Positions 43,673 through 52,598 of a stretch of 64,000 nucleotides of DNA are shown piece by piece (positions within the stretch are counted from its first letter, which is position 1; each line of letters starts with the position of its first letter). Below the pieces are notes generated by a model. That model saw only the letters and a list, made by a program, of their open reading frames with translations. It was not told the DNA's origin and ran no database searches. Origin of the DNA: an uncultured Bacteroidales bacterium (lineage in GTDB: Bacteria; Bacteroidota; Bacteroidia; Bacteroidales; UBA932); NCBI GenBank assembly GCA_944326365.1, contig CALVDR010000006.1, positions 78,502-142,501 of the forward strand, written 5' to 3'. Position numbers and translations under genes: made by a program.

Positions 43673-44781
43673 CCAGAAAGATATTCGACATCGATGACGA
43701 GCTCCTGGACATGACCGGGCCTGAGATATCGGAAGACGACTCCGATGACGTGGATGACGAACAGCGTGAAATGTTCGAGCATTTCAGGCTGGAACTGGAC
43801 AAGGGACAGACTCCGATGCGCGTGGACAAATATATGGCCACCCATCTGGAGAATACGTCCAGGAACAGGATACAGCTGGCCATCAGGCAGGAATACGTGA
43901 AGGTAAACGGCAAGACTGCCAAGGCGAACTGCATCGTGCGTCCCGGAGATGTCATTTCCTTTGTCATGCCGTACCAGAGGAGAGGACTGGAAATACTCCC
44001 GGAGAACATTCCACTGGACATAGTATACGAAGATGATGACCTCCTCGTAGTGAACAAGAAGGCCGGCATGGTGGTCCATCCGGGCCACGGACATTTCTCC
44101 GGCACTCTGGTAAATGCCCTCGCATTCCATTTGGGAATCAGCCAGGGGCCGGACGCCGAAGACGAAAGAATGGGAGTCCTCGTGCACAGGATAGACAAGG
44201 ATACTTCAGGACTGCTGGTAGTCGCGAAGAATGACGAAGCACAGCTGGATCTTGCAAAACAGTTTTTCGTACACTCCATAGACAGGAGATACGTAGCCGT
44301 AGTCTGGGGAAACCTGAAAGATGACGAGGGTACGATCACCGGCAATATCGGCCGTGACCCGAACGACAGGATGAGATTCAAGGTCTTTCCGGAGGGGGAC
44401 TGCGGGAAACATGCCGTCACCCATTATAAAGTGCTGGAGAGGTTCGGTTTCGTGACCGTAGTCGAATGCAGGCTGGAAACGGGAAGGACACACCAGATAA
44501 GGGTTCATTTCAACTGGATCGGACATCCGCTGTTCAACGATGACAGATATGACGGTTCCGAAATACGGAAAGGCACGATTTACGCAAAATACCGCCAGTT
44601 CATCGAAAACTGTTTCAGAATCATGCCGCGTCAGGCGCTCCACGCCAAAACCCTTGGATTCATCCATCCGAGGACAAAAGAGCATCTTCTGTTCGACTCC
44701 CCTCTCCCGGAAGACATGAAGGCACTCATAGAGAAATGGCGAAACTATGTAAAAAGCGGAGTGTCGGACGAGCTCGTCTGA
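43669..44781 (+). CDS. rluD: RluA/RluD-family 23S rRNA pseudouridine synthase
   Basis: The 370-residue enzyme converts uridines to pseudouridine in rRNA. It has an acidic N-terminal extension of ~45 residues (EISEDDSDDVDDEQ), an S4 RNA-binding domain (MRVDKYMATHLENTSRNRIQLAIRQEYVKVNGK) and the catalytic core with the key aspartate in VHRIDKDTSGLLVVAKN. Which RluA-type target is modified cannot be settled, but S4 plus core fits RluD. Its last codons form the left arm of a strong terminator. Confidence 0.9.
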   Translation: MTRKIFDIDDELLDMTGPEISEDDSDDVDDEQREMFEHFRLELDKGQTPMRVDKYMATHLENTSRNRIQLAIRQEYVKVNGKTAKANCIVRPGDVISFVMPYQRRGLEILPENIPLDIVYEDDDLLVVNKKAGMVVHPGHGHFSGTLVNALAFHLGISQGPDAEDERMGVLVHRIDKDTSGLLVVAKNDEAQLDLAKQFFVHSIDRRYVAVVWGNLKDDEGTITGNIGRDPNDRMRFKVFPEGDCGKHAVTHYKVLERFGFVTVVECRLETGRTHQIRVHFNWIGHPLFNDDRYDGSEIRKGTIYAKYRQFIENCFRIMPRQALHAKTLGFIHPRTKEHLLFDSPLPEDMKALIEKWRNYVKSGVSDELV

Positions 44782-44794
44782 CACTCCGCTTTTT
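44751..44794. terminator. Bidirectional terminator embedded in the 3' end of rluD
   Basis: AAAAAGCGGAGTGTC pairs with GACACTCCGCTTTTT, and an inner GACGAG/CTCGTC pair continues the stem, with one g/t mismatch between. The rluD stop codon (44779-44781) lies inside the right half. The A and T tracts make it work for rluD and for the convergent outer-membrane gene. Confidence 0.93.
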
Positions 44795-44812
44795 ACCGAC
44801 GGACTGAAGACA

Positions 44813-47809
44813 TCAGCGTCTTCCGTGCGGAGGTGGCCCCATCGGACCACGCCCTCCCGGACCCCGGCCTCCCTGCGGACCGCTGAAATTACCGAAACGG
44901 TATGTCAGCGACACCATGATATATCTTCCGAGGGTATTGTTCCTGGTCTCCAGGTGATAGTTCGACTCATCCGTCACCGACAGATTCTTCGACTGGTTGA
45001 AGATATCATATGCCTTCACCGCCAGTGTCAGCCTGTCTTTCAGAAGCAGCTTGTTCACCTCCGCATTGAGAATGAACTCGTCTTCCTGAGGGGTGGTATA
45101 GCCGTTGTACCAGTTGTAGTCCAGACCGGATATCAGATTCACTCCCCCAGGTATGGTCCAGTTCACGGAAGCATCCACCTGGTTGTTCCACGTAGGCTTC
45201 TGGTTGTATGAGGCGATCGTATACCACGACTTGGACATGCGCGTCCTCCCTCCGATATTGACTTCTACGACATCATTCCTGAATGTAAAGCGCAGTCTCT
45301 GGGTAAAGCTCAGGCTTTGTGTCCTGTTCTCGGTGAACATCTCGTCTTTCCTGTCAGAGAAATCCTGCATGAATCTGTCGTAGTCGAACTCGGCATTCCG
45401 GCTGTCATAATACAGCCCGGTATCGAACCCTCCGGTCTTGCCGATATATGAATTGGATTCATTGTATCTGGCATAGGTCATCGAGAATACGGAAAACTTG
45501 GAATCCTTCGCAAACGGGGAATTGACCATCACACGGCCGTCTACAGAACCGGAAACGGGTCCGTTTACAGGAATGGAATACTGTGCACCGTTTTCATCAT
45601 ACCACTGGGCATTCACTATCGGGCTCTGGACAAGACTTCCGCCGAAGCGGCCGTGTATCGACATGAATGTCTCCTTGTCCGTATAGCCGAACATTGCCCT
45701 TATGTTATGATTGAAGTACGGTATCAGATACGGGTTTCCCAACGAGACGTTCAGAGGGTCGGAATTGTCCGGAACGGGCATCAGCTGGGAAGTCGAAGGC
45801 TGGGACGAACGGCCGAAATAGAACATCCGGACATTCGTGTTGTCATCGATATCGTATGAAAGCATGGCCTGGGGCGACCAGTTGAGGACCAAAGTGTCGT
45901 AGACTTCTCCGTTCGTCTCGTTATAGGTGTCGGTAGGCCTGAGTGCGGCTCCCAGCTGGGCTCTCAGCTTTTCTTTCTGGTACATGAAATTGAGTCCTGC
46001 GCTCTGGTTCACATACCTGTTGACGATATTGTTCGAATAGATATCGTCATACACCTCTCCTGACGGGTCATAGGCCAGATGGCCGTTTTCCAGATCAAGC
46101 AGATCAGAGACAAGGCCTCCGCTGTTGTACGTGTCCTTGACAGACATACTCTTGTTCCAGCTGTAGGAATAGTTCGCTTCCAGATAGAAGTCATGTCCGA
46201 GAGGTTCGGTATATACCACCCTTCCCGTCATGGAATAGTTTCTGGAATCCTGGTCGAAACGCTGGTTTATCACACTGTCCTTAGGCGTGTCCAGCTCGAA
46301 TGTCCTGGTCAGAGACTGGTTATAGCCCAGCAGTGAGTTGTTGCTGAATCTGTAGTTGAACATCACGGAGAGCGTCCTGCCCGGTTTTCCGAGTCTCTGG
46401 CGGAAAAGCAGGAATCCGTTCGTGGTCCAGTTCCTGTTCGCTCCGCGGTTCTCGTTGAAACCGAGGTTCGTGGTATCTCTCTCAGAATCCATCTCGCTCA
46501 GGGTCAGGAAATCGGAATACTCGGTATAGCCTCCGTTTCCGAAATTGAACTGAGGTTCGAACAGTATGGATGTATTCTCGCTGAACTTGTGGTCGAGCCT
46601 TATCCCGAAACGGTGACCGTCCGAGTTCGAGATATTGTAGCCGTCATTGTCATAGATGAGCAGGCTGCCGTCATCCATATATGTGGTTCTGGAACTCTGT
46701 TCTTCCACATCAGTCCTGGAACCGCCGTACATATAGTTCCCGTTCAGCTCCATATCGCCGTCGAGGAGGTCGAAAGCCCCGTTCGCGCCGGCCATCCACG
46801 ATGAAGTGATGCCGTTCCGGCCCCATCCGCCTGTACCGCGGCCGAATCCCCTGGAACCCCTCATGGTCTGCATCATGCTTCCGGCGACATCATTGAAACC
46901 GCGGTTGTTCGTATTGTTCGCATTCAGGATGATGCTCAGCTGGCTGTTCTCCGAAAAACGTCCGGCCATTCCCGCCGCCTGGTACCGCCATCCGTCCTTT
47001 GCAGGAGCCAGTCCGTCAGTATAATAGCCCTTGTCGGGCAAATCATGTCCGCCGCCGGCCATCACATTTCCGAACCAGCCGTCCATCATTCCTTTTTTGA
47101 CCGAAAGGTCAATGACGGTTTCTTCGTCTCCGTCATCGATACCTGTAAACTCCGCCTGCTCCGATTTCTTCTCGACGACACGCACTTTCTCGATGATTTT
47201 TGCCGGAATATTCTTGGTCGCAAGCTGAGGGTCATCCAGAAAGAACTCCTTTCCGTCGATCATGACTTTGGTGATAGTCTCCCCGTTCGCAGTGATGGAC
47301 CCGTCGGATCCCACTTCCACGCCGGGAAGTTTTTTCAGCAGTTCCTCCAGCATGTCATTGTCGGATGTCTTGAACGACGATGCACTGTACTCCACCGTAT
47401 CTTTCTTGACGATGATGGGATTTCCTATGGCCGTGACACTGGCAGCCTCCAGGACTTCCACGTCGGGCTCCATGCCGATTTCACCCAGGTCCACGGATTT
47501 GTCTATCCTGATTTCCTTCTCGTAAGTCTTGTAACCCATCAGTTCCGCCTTCAGGATATAAGTACCCTTGACCACTACCGAAAGCTGTGCGACACCTTCC
47601 GCCGTACTGAGAATATAGCCCGACGCGGTATCATGCCCCTTGAGGGTGATGGAAACCGTGGCGAATCCGACAGGATCCTTGGTCGAAGCATCAGAAAGCT
47701 TCATTTTTACGGACATACGGGGCTGGGCACCGAGAGACAAAGCCAGAAACAGCATGAAAGATGCTGTCAGAAGACGCAACATAAGTCGCTGGGGATAGGT
47801 TTTAGTCAT
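44813..47809 (-). CDS. Outer-membrane beta-barrel protein of the TonB-dependent receptor type
   Basis: The ~998-residue protein has a signal peptide (ending SLGAQ) and a carboxypeptidase-regulatory-like domain (about 30-115, with YILKAELMGYKTYEKEIRI). A plug-like region follows with DMLEELLKKLPGVEVGSDGSITANGETITKVMIDGKEFFLDDP, then a large OMP_b-brl_3-type beta-barrel ending VSLTYRFGNF. After the last barrel strand there is a Gly/Pro/Arg-rich tail of ~23 residues. No SusD partner is adjacent. The ATG at 47809 (MTKTYPQ) is preferred, and 47782 (MLRLLTASF) is also possible. Ligand unknown. Confidence 0.88.
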   Translation of the reverse strand: MTKTYPQRLMLRLLTASFMLFLALSLGAQPRMSVKMKLSDASTKDPVGFATVSITLKGHDTASGYILSTAEGVAQLSVVVKGTYILKAELMGYKTYEKEIRIDKSVDLGEIGMEPDVEVLEAASVTAIGNPIIVKKDTVEYSASSFKTSDNDMLEELLKKLPGVEVGSDGSITANGETITKVMIDGKEFFLDDPQLATKNIPAKIIEKVRVVEKKSEQAEFTGIDDGDEETVIDLSVKKGMMDGWFGNVMAGGGHDLPDKGYYTDGLAPAKDGWRYQAAGMAGRFSENSQLSIILNANNTNNRGFNDVAGSMMQTMRGSRGFGRGTGGWGRNGITSSWMAGANGAFDLLDGDMELNGNYMYGGSRTDVEEQSSRTTYMDDGSLLIYDNDGYNISNSDGHRFGIRLDHKFSENTSILFEPQFNFGNGGYTEYSDFLTLSEMDSERDTTNLGFNENRGANRNWTTNGFLLFRQRLGKPGRTLSVMFNYRFSNNSLLGYNQSLTRTFELDTPKDSVINQRFDQDSRNYSMTGRVVYTEPLGHDFYLEANYSYSWNKSMSVKDTYNSGGLVSDLLDLENGHLAYDPSGEVYDDIYSNNIVNRYVNQSAGLNFMYQKEKLRAQLGAALRPTDTYNETNGEVYDTLVLNWSPQAMLSYDIDDNTNVRMFYFGRSSQPSTSQLMPVPDNSDPLNVSLGNPYLIPYFNHNIRAMFGYTDKETFMSIHGRFGGSLVQSPIVNAQWYDENGAQYSIPVNGPVSGSVDGRVMVNSPFAKDSKFSVFSMTYARYNESNSYIGKTGGFDTGLYYDSRNAEFDYDRFMQDFSDRKDEMFTENRTQSLSFTQRLRFTFRNDVVEVNIGGRTRMSKSWYTIASYNQKPTWNNQVDASVNWTIPGGVNLISGLDYNWYNGYTTPQEDEFILNAEVNKLLLKDRLTLAVKAYDIFNQSKNLSVTDESNYHLETRNNTLGRYIMVSLTYRFGNFSGPQGGRGPGGRGPMGPPPHGRR

Positions 47810-47912
47810 AAATTTCCACAATGTTCTACACAGAAAAAAATCCTGACCGCAACCACGGCCCGGCAACAATAACAGGCAAAATTATTCTATGCAAAATCCG
47901 TGCCCACACACA

Positions 47913-48467
47913 TCATTTAATTCTTTCAGGATGGGCCTCCAGAAACTGTTTCCAGCCGCCGGAAGATTTGATCTGCGGGATGGGACTGATGCCATGGAAA
48001 TAATGGCACAAGGCCAATGCCAGAGCATCCGTGGCATCAAGATAGTCCGGATCAATATCGATTTTCAGAATCTTCCGGATCATCGTGCTCACCTGCTCCT
48101 TGGATGCTGCGCCCACACCGGTAATCGCTATCTTGGCCTGCCTCGGGGCATATTCAGTCACCGGAATGTCTCTGAGCAGGGCTGCCGTGATGGCCGCACC
48201 CTGAGCCCTTCCCAGTTTCAGCATGACCTGCGGATTCTTTCCGTAAAACGGTGACTCGACGGACAATTCGTCCGGGGAATACAGATCCAGAAGACGGTTC
48301 ATTTCCCCGCAGAGTTTCCTGAGCTTGCAGAAATGGTCTTTCTCCTTCCTCATATCCACCACACCCATATCCACGAAAGAAACGTCCCTTCCTTCTACAC
48401 GAATGACCCCGAAGCCCAAAAGATTGGTTCCGGGGTCAATTCCCATTATTATCCTGGACCCGGCCAT
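47913..48467 (-). CDS. ruvC: Holliday junction resolvase RuvC
   Basis: RuvC cuts Holliday junctions together with RuvAB. The 184-residue protein shows the acidic catalytic set: Asp in IMGIDPGTN near the N-terminus, Glu in LSVESPFYGKNPQ, and Asp residues in DATDALALALCHY. GVGAASKEQV is a conserved DNA-contact segment. The ATG at 48467 (MAGSRII) is chosen over a GTG at 48488. It is preceded by AAGGAG at a Shine-Dalgarno distance, unusual in this phylum and perhaps chance. The serS gene ends 24 bases upstream. Confidence 0.94.
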   Translation of the reverse strand: MAGSRIIMGIDPGTNLLGFGVIRVEGRDVSFVDMGVVDMRKEKDHFCKLRKLCGEMNRLLDLYSPDELSVESPFYGKNPQVMLKLGRAQGAAITAALLRDIPVTEYAPRQAKIAITGVGAASKEQVSTMIRKILKIDIDPDYLDATDALALALCHYFHGISPIPQIKSSGGWKQFLEAHPERIK

Positions 48468-48491
48468 GGAAACACTCCTTACAGACACGGT

Positions 48492-49763
48492 CTAACCGAT
48501 GACATCGAATCCCGTATACGGCCTGAGAGCCTCAGGAATCACGATCTTGCCGTCTTTCTGGTTGTTCTCCAGCAAAGCGGCCACCACACGTGGCAGAGCC
48601 AGTGAACTTCCGTTCAGGGTATGGGCGAGCCTGGTCTTGCCGTCAGCATCCTTGTACCTGAGTTTCAGTCGGTTTGCCTGATAAGATTCGAAATTCGACA
48701 CTGAACTTATCTCCAGCCACCTGCCCTGTGCCGCGGAGTAAACCTCGAAGTCATAAGTGATGGCGGAAGTGAAACTCAGATCCCCTCCGCACAGACGGAG
48801 AATCCTGTAAGGCAGACCGAGCCTTTTCACGATGCCTTCCACGTGGGCTATCATTTCATCAAGTGCGGCGTATGAATTTTCAGGTTTCTCTATCCTGACA
48901 ATCTCCACCTTGTCGAACTGATGAAGTCTGTTCAGCCCCCTGACATCCTTTCCGTAAGAACCGGCTTCTCTCCTGAAACATGGAGTATAGGCAGTCATCT
49001 TCACAGGGAAGTCGTCATTGCCGAGAATCACATCACGGTAAATATTCGTCACCGGGACTTCTGCAGTAGGGACAAGATAGTAGTTGTCCAGATTCGCATG
49101 GTACATCTGGCCTTCCTTGTCAGGAAGCTGGCCGGTACCGAATCCGGAAGCCTCGTTCACCATGACAGGAGGTTCTACCTCCAGATAGCCGGCAGCCGTA
49201 TTCGTATCCAGGAACATGTTTATAAGGGCCCTCTGCAGTCTTGCACCCTTGCCTTTGTAAACAGGGAAACCTGCTCCGGTAAGCTTGACACCCAGGTCGA
49301 AGTCTATGATGTCCAGCTTCTTCGCGAGTTCCCAATGCGGAAGGGCATCAGGTCCGAGATCAGGTATTTCATTCCCCATCTTCACTACGACATTGTCATC
49401 CGAATTCTTTCCCTCAGGAACGAGATCACAAGGGATATTCGGAAGAAGAACCATGAGCGATTCGAGTTCGCTGTTGTTCCCTGCGGACAGGGTTTCCAGC
49501 TCCTTGGATTTCTCTTTCAGGGATGCCACCTCGGCTTTCACGGCCTCAGCCTCATCTTTCTTCCCATCTTTCATAAGCGAACCTATCAGGGACGCTTTCT
49601 GCTTCTGCCCAGCCAGGCAGCTGTCCAGTTCGGTCTGAAGCGAACGCCTGTTCTTGTCCAGTTCCACTATCCTGTAGACTATATCGCGGGCATCAAAATG
49701 CTTGACCGCAAGCTTTCTGATCACGAATTCCGGATCATCACGCAACAATTTCAATGTAAGCAT
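48492..49763 (-). CDS. serS: Seryl-tRNA synthetase
   Basis: SerS charges tRNA-Ser and the first step of selenocysteine tRNA. The 423-residue class II enzyme has the long N-terminal coiled coil (about 27-100), motif 2 in FRREAGSYGKDVRGLNRLHQFDKVEI, and motif 3 with TLNGSSLALPRVVAALLENNQ near the C-terminus. TAEVPVTN marks the serine-binding region. Length is standard. It is followed by ruvC and preceded by a 148-base gap containing a GC-rich hairpin (49802-49820). Confidence 0.97.
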   Translation of the reverse strand: MLTLKLLRDDPEFVIRKLAVKHFDARDIVYRIVELDKNRRSLQTELDSCLAGQKQKASLIGSLMKDGKKDEAEAVKAEVASLKEKSKELETLSAGNNSELESLMVLLPNIPCDLVPEGKNSDDNVVVKMGNEIPDLGPDALPHWELAKKLDIIDFDLGVKLTGAGFPVYKGKGARLQRALINMFLDTNTAAGYLEVEPPVMVNEASGFGTGQLPDKEGQMYHANLDNYYLVPTAEVPVTNIYRDVILGNDDFPVKMTAYTPCFRREAGSYGKDVRGLNRLHQFDKVEIVRIEKPENSYAALDEMIAHVEGIVKRLGLPYRILRLCGGDLSFTSAITYDFEVYSAAQGRWLEISSVSNFESYQANRLKLRYKDADGKTRLAHTLNGSSLALPRVVAALLENNQKDGKIVIPEALRPYTGFDVIG

Positions 49764-49801
49764 ATTATTCTTCCTTCAAATTTTCAACAGACAAGTCACG
49801 G

Positions 49802-49820
49802 TCCGGCCCCGACGGCCGGA
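49802..49820. other. GC-rich hairpin in the serS leader
   Basis: TCCGGCC and GGCCGGA form a perfect 7-bp stem with loop ccgac, about 39 bases before the serS start on the minus strand. It could be part of the serS mRNA leader. T-box control is not known in this phylum and no T-box core is seen. Confidence 0.5.
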
Positions 49821-49851
49821 AAATGACGGAAATTGCCGGAAAACAAAAAAA

Positions 49852-49885
49852 AGGATTGCGACTCACCCGGAGTGAGCACAATCCT
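49852..49885 (-). terminator. Intrinsic terminator of rplU-rpmA
   Basis: On the minus strand AGGATTG pairs with CAATCCT around an inner CTCAC/GTGAG stem, followed by a run of T (plus-strand A8 at 49845-49852). It lies 26 bases after the rpmA stop. Confidence 0.9.
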
Positions 49886-49911
49886 CTGATTCTCATCTTC
49901 TGCCTCCGGGC

Positions 49912-50172
49912 CTAGTTCTCGAAAGGAACGACCGAGACATAGGATTTGGCATTTGCCTTCTTGCAGAATTTCACTTTTCCGTCAATGAGGGCATACAGAG
50001 TATGATCCCTTCCCATCCCGACATTCTGTCCGGGATTGTGCACAGTACCGCGCTGACGGACAAGGATATTTCCGGCTTTCACTACCTGGTCTCCGAATTT
50101 CTTGAGACCCAGTCTTTTGCTATGTGATTCACGACCGTTCTTGGAACTACCGACGCCTTTTTTATGTGCCAT
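49912..50172 (-). CDS. rpmA: 50S ribosomal protein L27
   Basis: The 86-residue bL27 begins [29 protein letters not shown] and ends SVVPFEN. The N-terminal tail reaches the peptidyl-transferase centre. There is no Firmicutes-type cleavable N-terminal extension. It follows rplU by 20 bases in the standard order and is closed by a terminator. Confidence 0.98.
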   Translation of the reverse strand: MAHKKGVGSSKNGRESHSKRLGLKKFGDQVVKAGNILVRQRGTVHNPGQNVGMGRDHTLYALIDGKVKFCKKANAKSYVSVVPFEN

Positions 50173-50192
50173 AATGAATTCCTCCTCTAAAA

Positions 50193-50504
50193 TTAAGCGA
50201 TTTCGTTAATCTGGATCTTGGTCAGGTCCTGACGGTGACCGGTCAGTTTCTGATAACCCTTACGACGTTTCTTCTTGAAGACAAGAACTTTCTTGCCCCT
50301 GCAGGTGTCGTCCAGAACAGTAGCCTTCACTACGGCCCCGTCCACATATGGAGCACCCACCTTCACTGCACCGTCCTCGTCTACAAGCAGAACCTTGTCA
50401 AGAACGAGCGCAGCACCTTTCTCTTCCGGGAGACGGTTTACAAAAATCTCCATGCCAGCCTCTACCTTAAACTGCTGGCCTGCAATCTCTACTATTGCGT
50501 ACAT
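50193..50504 (-). CDS. rplU: 50S ribosomal protein L21
   Basis: The 103-residue bL21 begins [25 protein letters not shown] and ends with the basic [26 protein letters not shown] segment that contacts 23S rRNA. Its mRNA leader of ~85 bases contains a GCCGT-ATAA-ACGGC hairpin (50540-50553), which could be an autoregulatory structure as in other L21 operons (inference). Confidence 0.98.
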   Translation of the reverse strand: MYAIVEIAGQQFKVEAGMEIFVNRLPEEKGAALVLDKVLLVDEDGAVKVGAPYVDGAVVKATVLDDTCRGKKVLVFKKKRRKGYQKLTGHRQDLTKIQINEIA

Positions 50505-50539
50505 AAAACAAAAAAACTAAAAAGTTCCGACTGTAAGCG

Positions 50540-50603
50540 GCCGTATAAACGGCTCTTTGTCAACAGCTTATCAGCCATATTCACAAAATGGACTGCAAAA
50601 ATA
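50540..50603 (-). promoter_or_regulatory. rplU promoter and leader hairpin
   Basis: CAAAAATA at 50596-50603 reads TATTTTTG on the minus strand, an exact -7 match. Downstream in the leader, GCCGT/ACGGC (50540-50553) can form a 5-bp tetraloop hairpin. No database motif could be checked. Confidence 0.55.
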
Positions 50604-50665
50604 ACACTTTTTGCCGAGAAGACAAAAAAAATTGGTATTTTTGTTCCCGCTAAAACATCTGGAAC

Positions 50666-51820
50666 ATGGACAGTCCGTTCATATATGACAAATTCGTGAC
50701 AGGGAAGAACTTCATAGGAAGAAGGACGGAATGCAACGCCCTGAAGAACCTTCTGGAGAACAAGGAGAACATCTGTCTCTATGAACCTCCCAAGACAGGC
50801 AAGATGTCCCTGATACAGCAGGCTCTGTTCAACATGAGAATGGCAGGGAAACAATACATCGCACCGGGCATCAGCCTTTACAATGTCAGACGCACGGAGT
50901 CATTCATGCTGAAACTGTGCTCCGCGCTTATCAGGTCCGCCGCATCCACACCTGCAGAATACAGGGAAACAGTGGAATCCATGCTGGCAGGGACGCATTT
51001 CTCATTCGACATGGAACGTTTTTCAGAACATGACGAAGTCGTGGTCCTGAATGCCGCTCCCGACGAAAACGACCTGAGAAGCCTGTTCATGCTTCCGGAC
51101 AAGATAGCAGCAAAGACAGGCGAACCGGTATTCGTCATCATCGGAGAATTCCAGAATCTGCTGGAGCTCGGCGAAAAGACCAGTGAACTGATATTCAGGA
51201 TCATGCTGGAGAACATGGCAGGCAAATCGGCTGAAAACACCTCATACTCGTCCTACATACTGTCAGGATCGAAAGTGAACGCCATGAAATTCATCTTCGA
51301 GGACAGGAAGTATTTCCACCGGCACATGGAACACATTCCGCTGATGCCCGTGGACAGACGGGAAATTTCAGACCACATCATGAGAGGATTCCAGACGGGA
51401 GGGAAAGTCATCAGCCAGGATCTCGTGGACGGCGCCGTCGAACTTTTTCAAGGGAACATATGGTACCTGAACCATTTTGCAGCCATATGCGATTCCCTTT
51501 CGAAAGGATTCCTGAACGAAGGTACGCTGATGGATGCTCTCGGGATGATCCTCTCCGTACACGAAACGAGATTCAGGTCAGCCACCGATGACCTGACCAT
51601 CCACCAGCTGAGTCTGCTCAAGGCCATTCTGGACGGAGAGACCAGATTCAGTTCAGTGGAAACGGTGGAAAAATACGGCCTTCATTCTTCGGCCAATGTC
51701 AGAAGGGTAAAGGACGCACTTCAGAAGAAGGAAATCATCACCTTCAATGAAAAGGAAGAAGCGGTATTCCTCGACCCTCTGTACAGATACTGGCTCGGCC
51801 GCTTCTATTTCGGACAATGA
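50666..51820 (+). CDS. AAA-type ATPase-fold protein with degenerate nucleotide-binding site
   Basis: The 384-residue protein resembles the archaeal/Bacteroidetes ATPase family that begins GRRTECNALKNLL and ends with a winged-helix and a REase-like or WH tail. The P-loop reads EPPKTGKMSL, so the Ser/Thr that coordinates magnesium after the Lys is Met. The Walker B strand VFVIIGEFQNL has Gly where Asp is expected. ATP hydrolysis is therefore doubtful. The C-terminus has a winged-helix-like part (TIHQLSLLKAILDGETRFSSVETVEKYG). No signal peptide. It is followed 25 bases later by the sirtuin gene. Function unknown. Confidence 0.7.
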   Translation: MDSPFIYDKFVTGKNFIGRRTECNALKNLLENKENICLYEPPKTGKMSLIQQALFNMRMAGKQYIAPGISLYNVRRTESFMLKLCSALIRSAASTPAEYRETVESMLAGTHFSFDMERFSEHDEVVVLNAAPDENDLRSLFMLPDKIAAKTGEPVFVIIGEFQNLLELGEKTSELIFRIMLENMAGKSAENTSYSSYILSGSKVNAMKFIFEDRKYFHRHMEHIPLMPVDRREISDHIMRGFQTGGKVISQDLVDGAVELFQGNIWYLNHFAAICDSLSKGFLNEGTLMDALGMILSVHETRFRSATDDLTIHQLSLLKAILDGETRFSSVETVEKYGLHSSANVRRVKDALQKKEIITFNEKEEAVFLDPLYRYWLGRFYFGQ

Positions 51821-51845
51821 CAATGAACGACTTAACGTAATTTCG

Positions 51846-52559
51846 ATGAAAAAAGGAAACTTGGCGGTATTGACCGGTGCAGGCGTGAGCGCCGAAAGCG
51901 GTATCAGTACATTCAGGGACAGCAACGGTCTCTGGGAGAATTACAAGGTGGAGGATGTAGCGTCCATAGAAGGCTGGTACAGGAATCCGGGACTGGTGCT
52001 GGACTTCTACAACACAAGACGCAAGGAACTCGGCCAGGCAAGACCGAACAGCGCGCATATCGCGATTGCGGAACTTGAAAAAGACTGGAACGTGACAGTG
52101 GTGACACAGAATGTGGACAATCTGCATGAAAGGGCCGGAAGCACGAAAATAATCCATCTGCACGGAGAACTGACAAAGGTACGTCCGGAAGACAGATGCA
52201 ACTACAGGGACAACTTCTCCGAAGAGTCCGTCTTCGACATAGGATACGGGGAAATCCACCTCGGGGACCTTGCACCTGACGGGGCACAACTCAGACCGCA
52301 CATAGTGTGGTTCGGAGAAGCCGTTCCGAAGATAGAGCAGGCAATCAATGCCGTGGAAAAGGCAGATATCCTGCTGATTGTCGGGACCTCGCTGCAGGTC
52401 TATCCGGCAGCGGGGCTGTACAGGTATGCAGGCAACGGTACACCTGTATATATCATAGACCCGAAAGAGGTCCCCGTGTCCGATTCCAGAATCACGCATA
52501 TAAAAGATGTCGCCACGAAAGGGATGGAGACTTTCAAAAATATTTTGAATTCAAAATAA
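51846..52559 (+). CDS. cobB: Sir2-family NAD-dependent protein deacylase
   Basis: The 237-residue sirtuin removes acyl groups from lysines using NAD. It has the NAD-binding GAGVSAESGISTFRD at residues ~10-24, TQNVDNLHERAGS, the catalytic His in IIHLHGEL, and VGTSLQVYPAAGL. The zinc-ribbon cysteines are absent; the only Cys near that place is in DRCNYRD. DFYNTRRKE supplies the Tyr-x-x-Arg pair that marks desuccinylase/demalonylase-type (class III) sirtuins. The ATG at 51846 (MKKGNLAVL) is chosen; an earlier in-frame ATG at 51747 lies in the ATPase gene. Confidence 0.93.
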   Translation: MKKGNLAVLTGAGVSAESGISTFRDSNGLWENYKVEDVASIEGWYRNPGLVLDFYNTRRKELGQARPNSAHIAIAELEKDWNVTVVTQNVDNLHERAGSTKIIHLHGELTKVRPEDRCNYRDNFSEESVFDIGYGEIHLGDLAPDGAQLRPHIVWFGEAVPKIEQAINAVEKADILLIVGTSLQVYPAAGLYRYAGNGTPVYIIDPKEVPVSDSRITHIKDVATKGMETFKNILNSK

Positions 52560-52565
52560 TGTGAC

Positions 52566-52591
52566 TATCTTTGCAGCCGCAAAAGGAGGTG
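52566..52591 (+). promoter_or_regulatory. rpsU promoter and perfect Shine-Dalgarno sequence
   Basis: TATCTTTG (52566-52573) is an exact -7 box. It is followed by AAAGGAGGTG (52582-52591), a ten-base complement to the usual 3' end of 16S rRNA, with GGAGG nine bases before the ATG. Other genes in this window lack such a site. In Bacteroidetes the ribosome hides its anti-SD with the help of bS21, so a strong SD before rpsU fits known autoregulation. Confidence 0.88.
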
Positions 52592-52598
52592 GTTAGAC

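Noticed and set aside
49764..49911. T-box or other riboswitch before serS
   Set aside because: Only a simple GC-rich hairpin is present. There is no specifier loop or antiterminator, and T-boxes are not known in this phylum.
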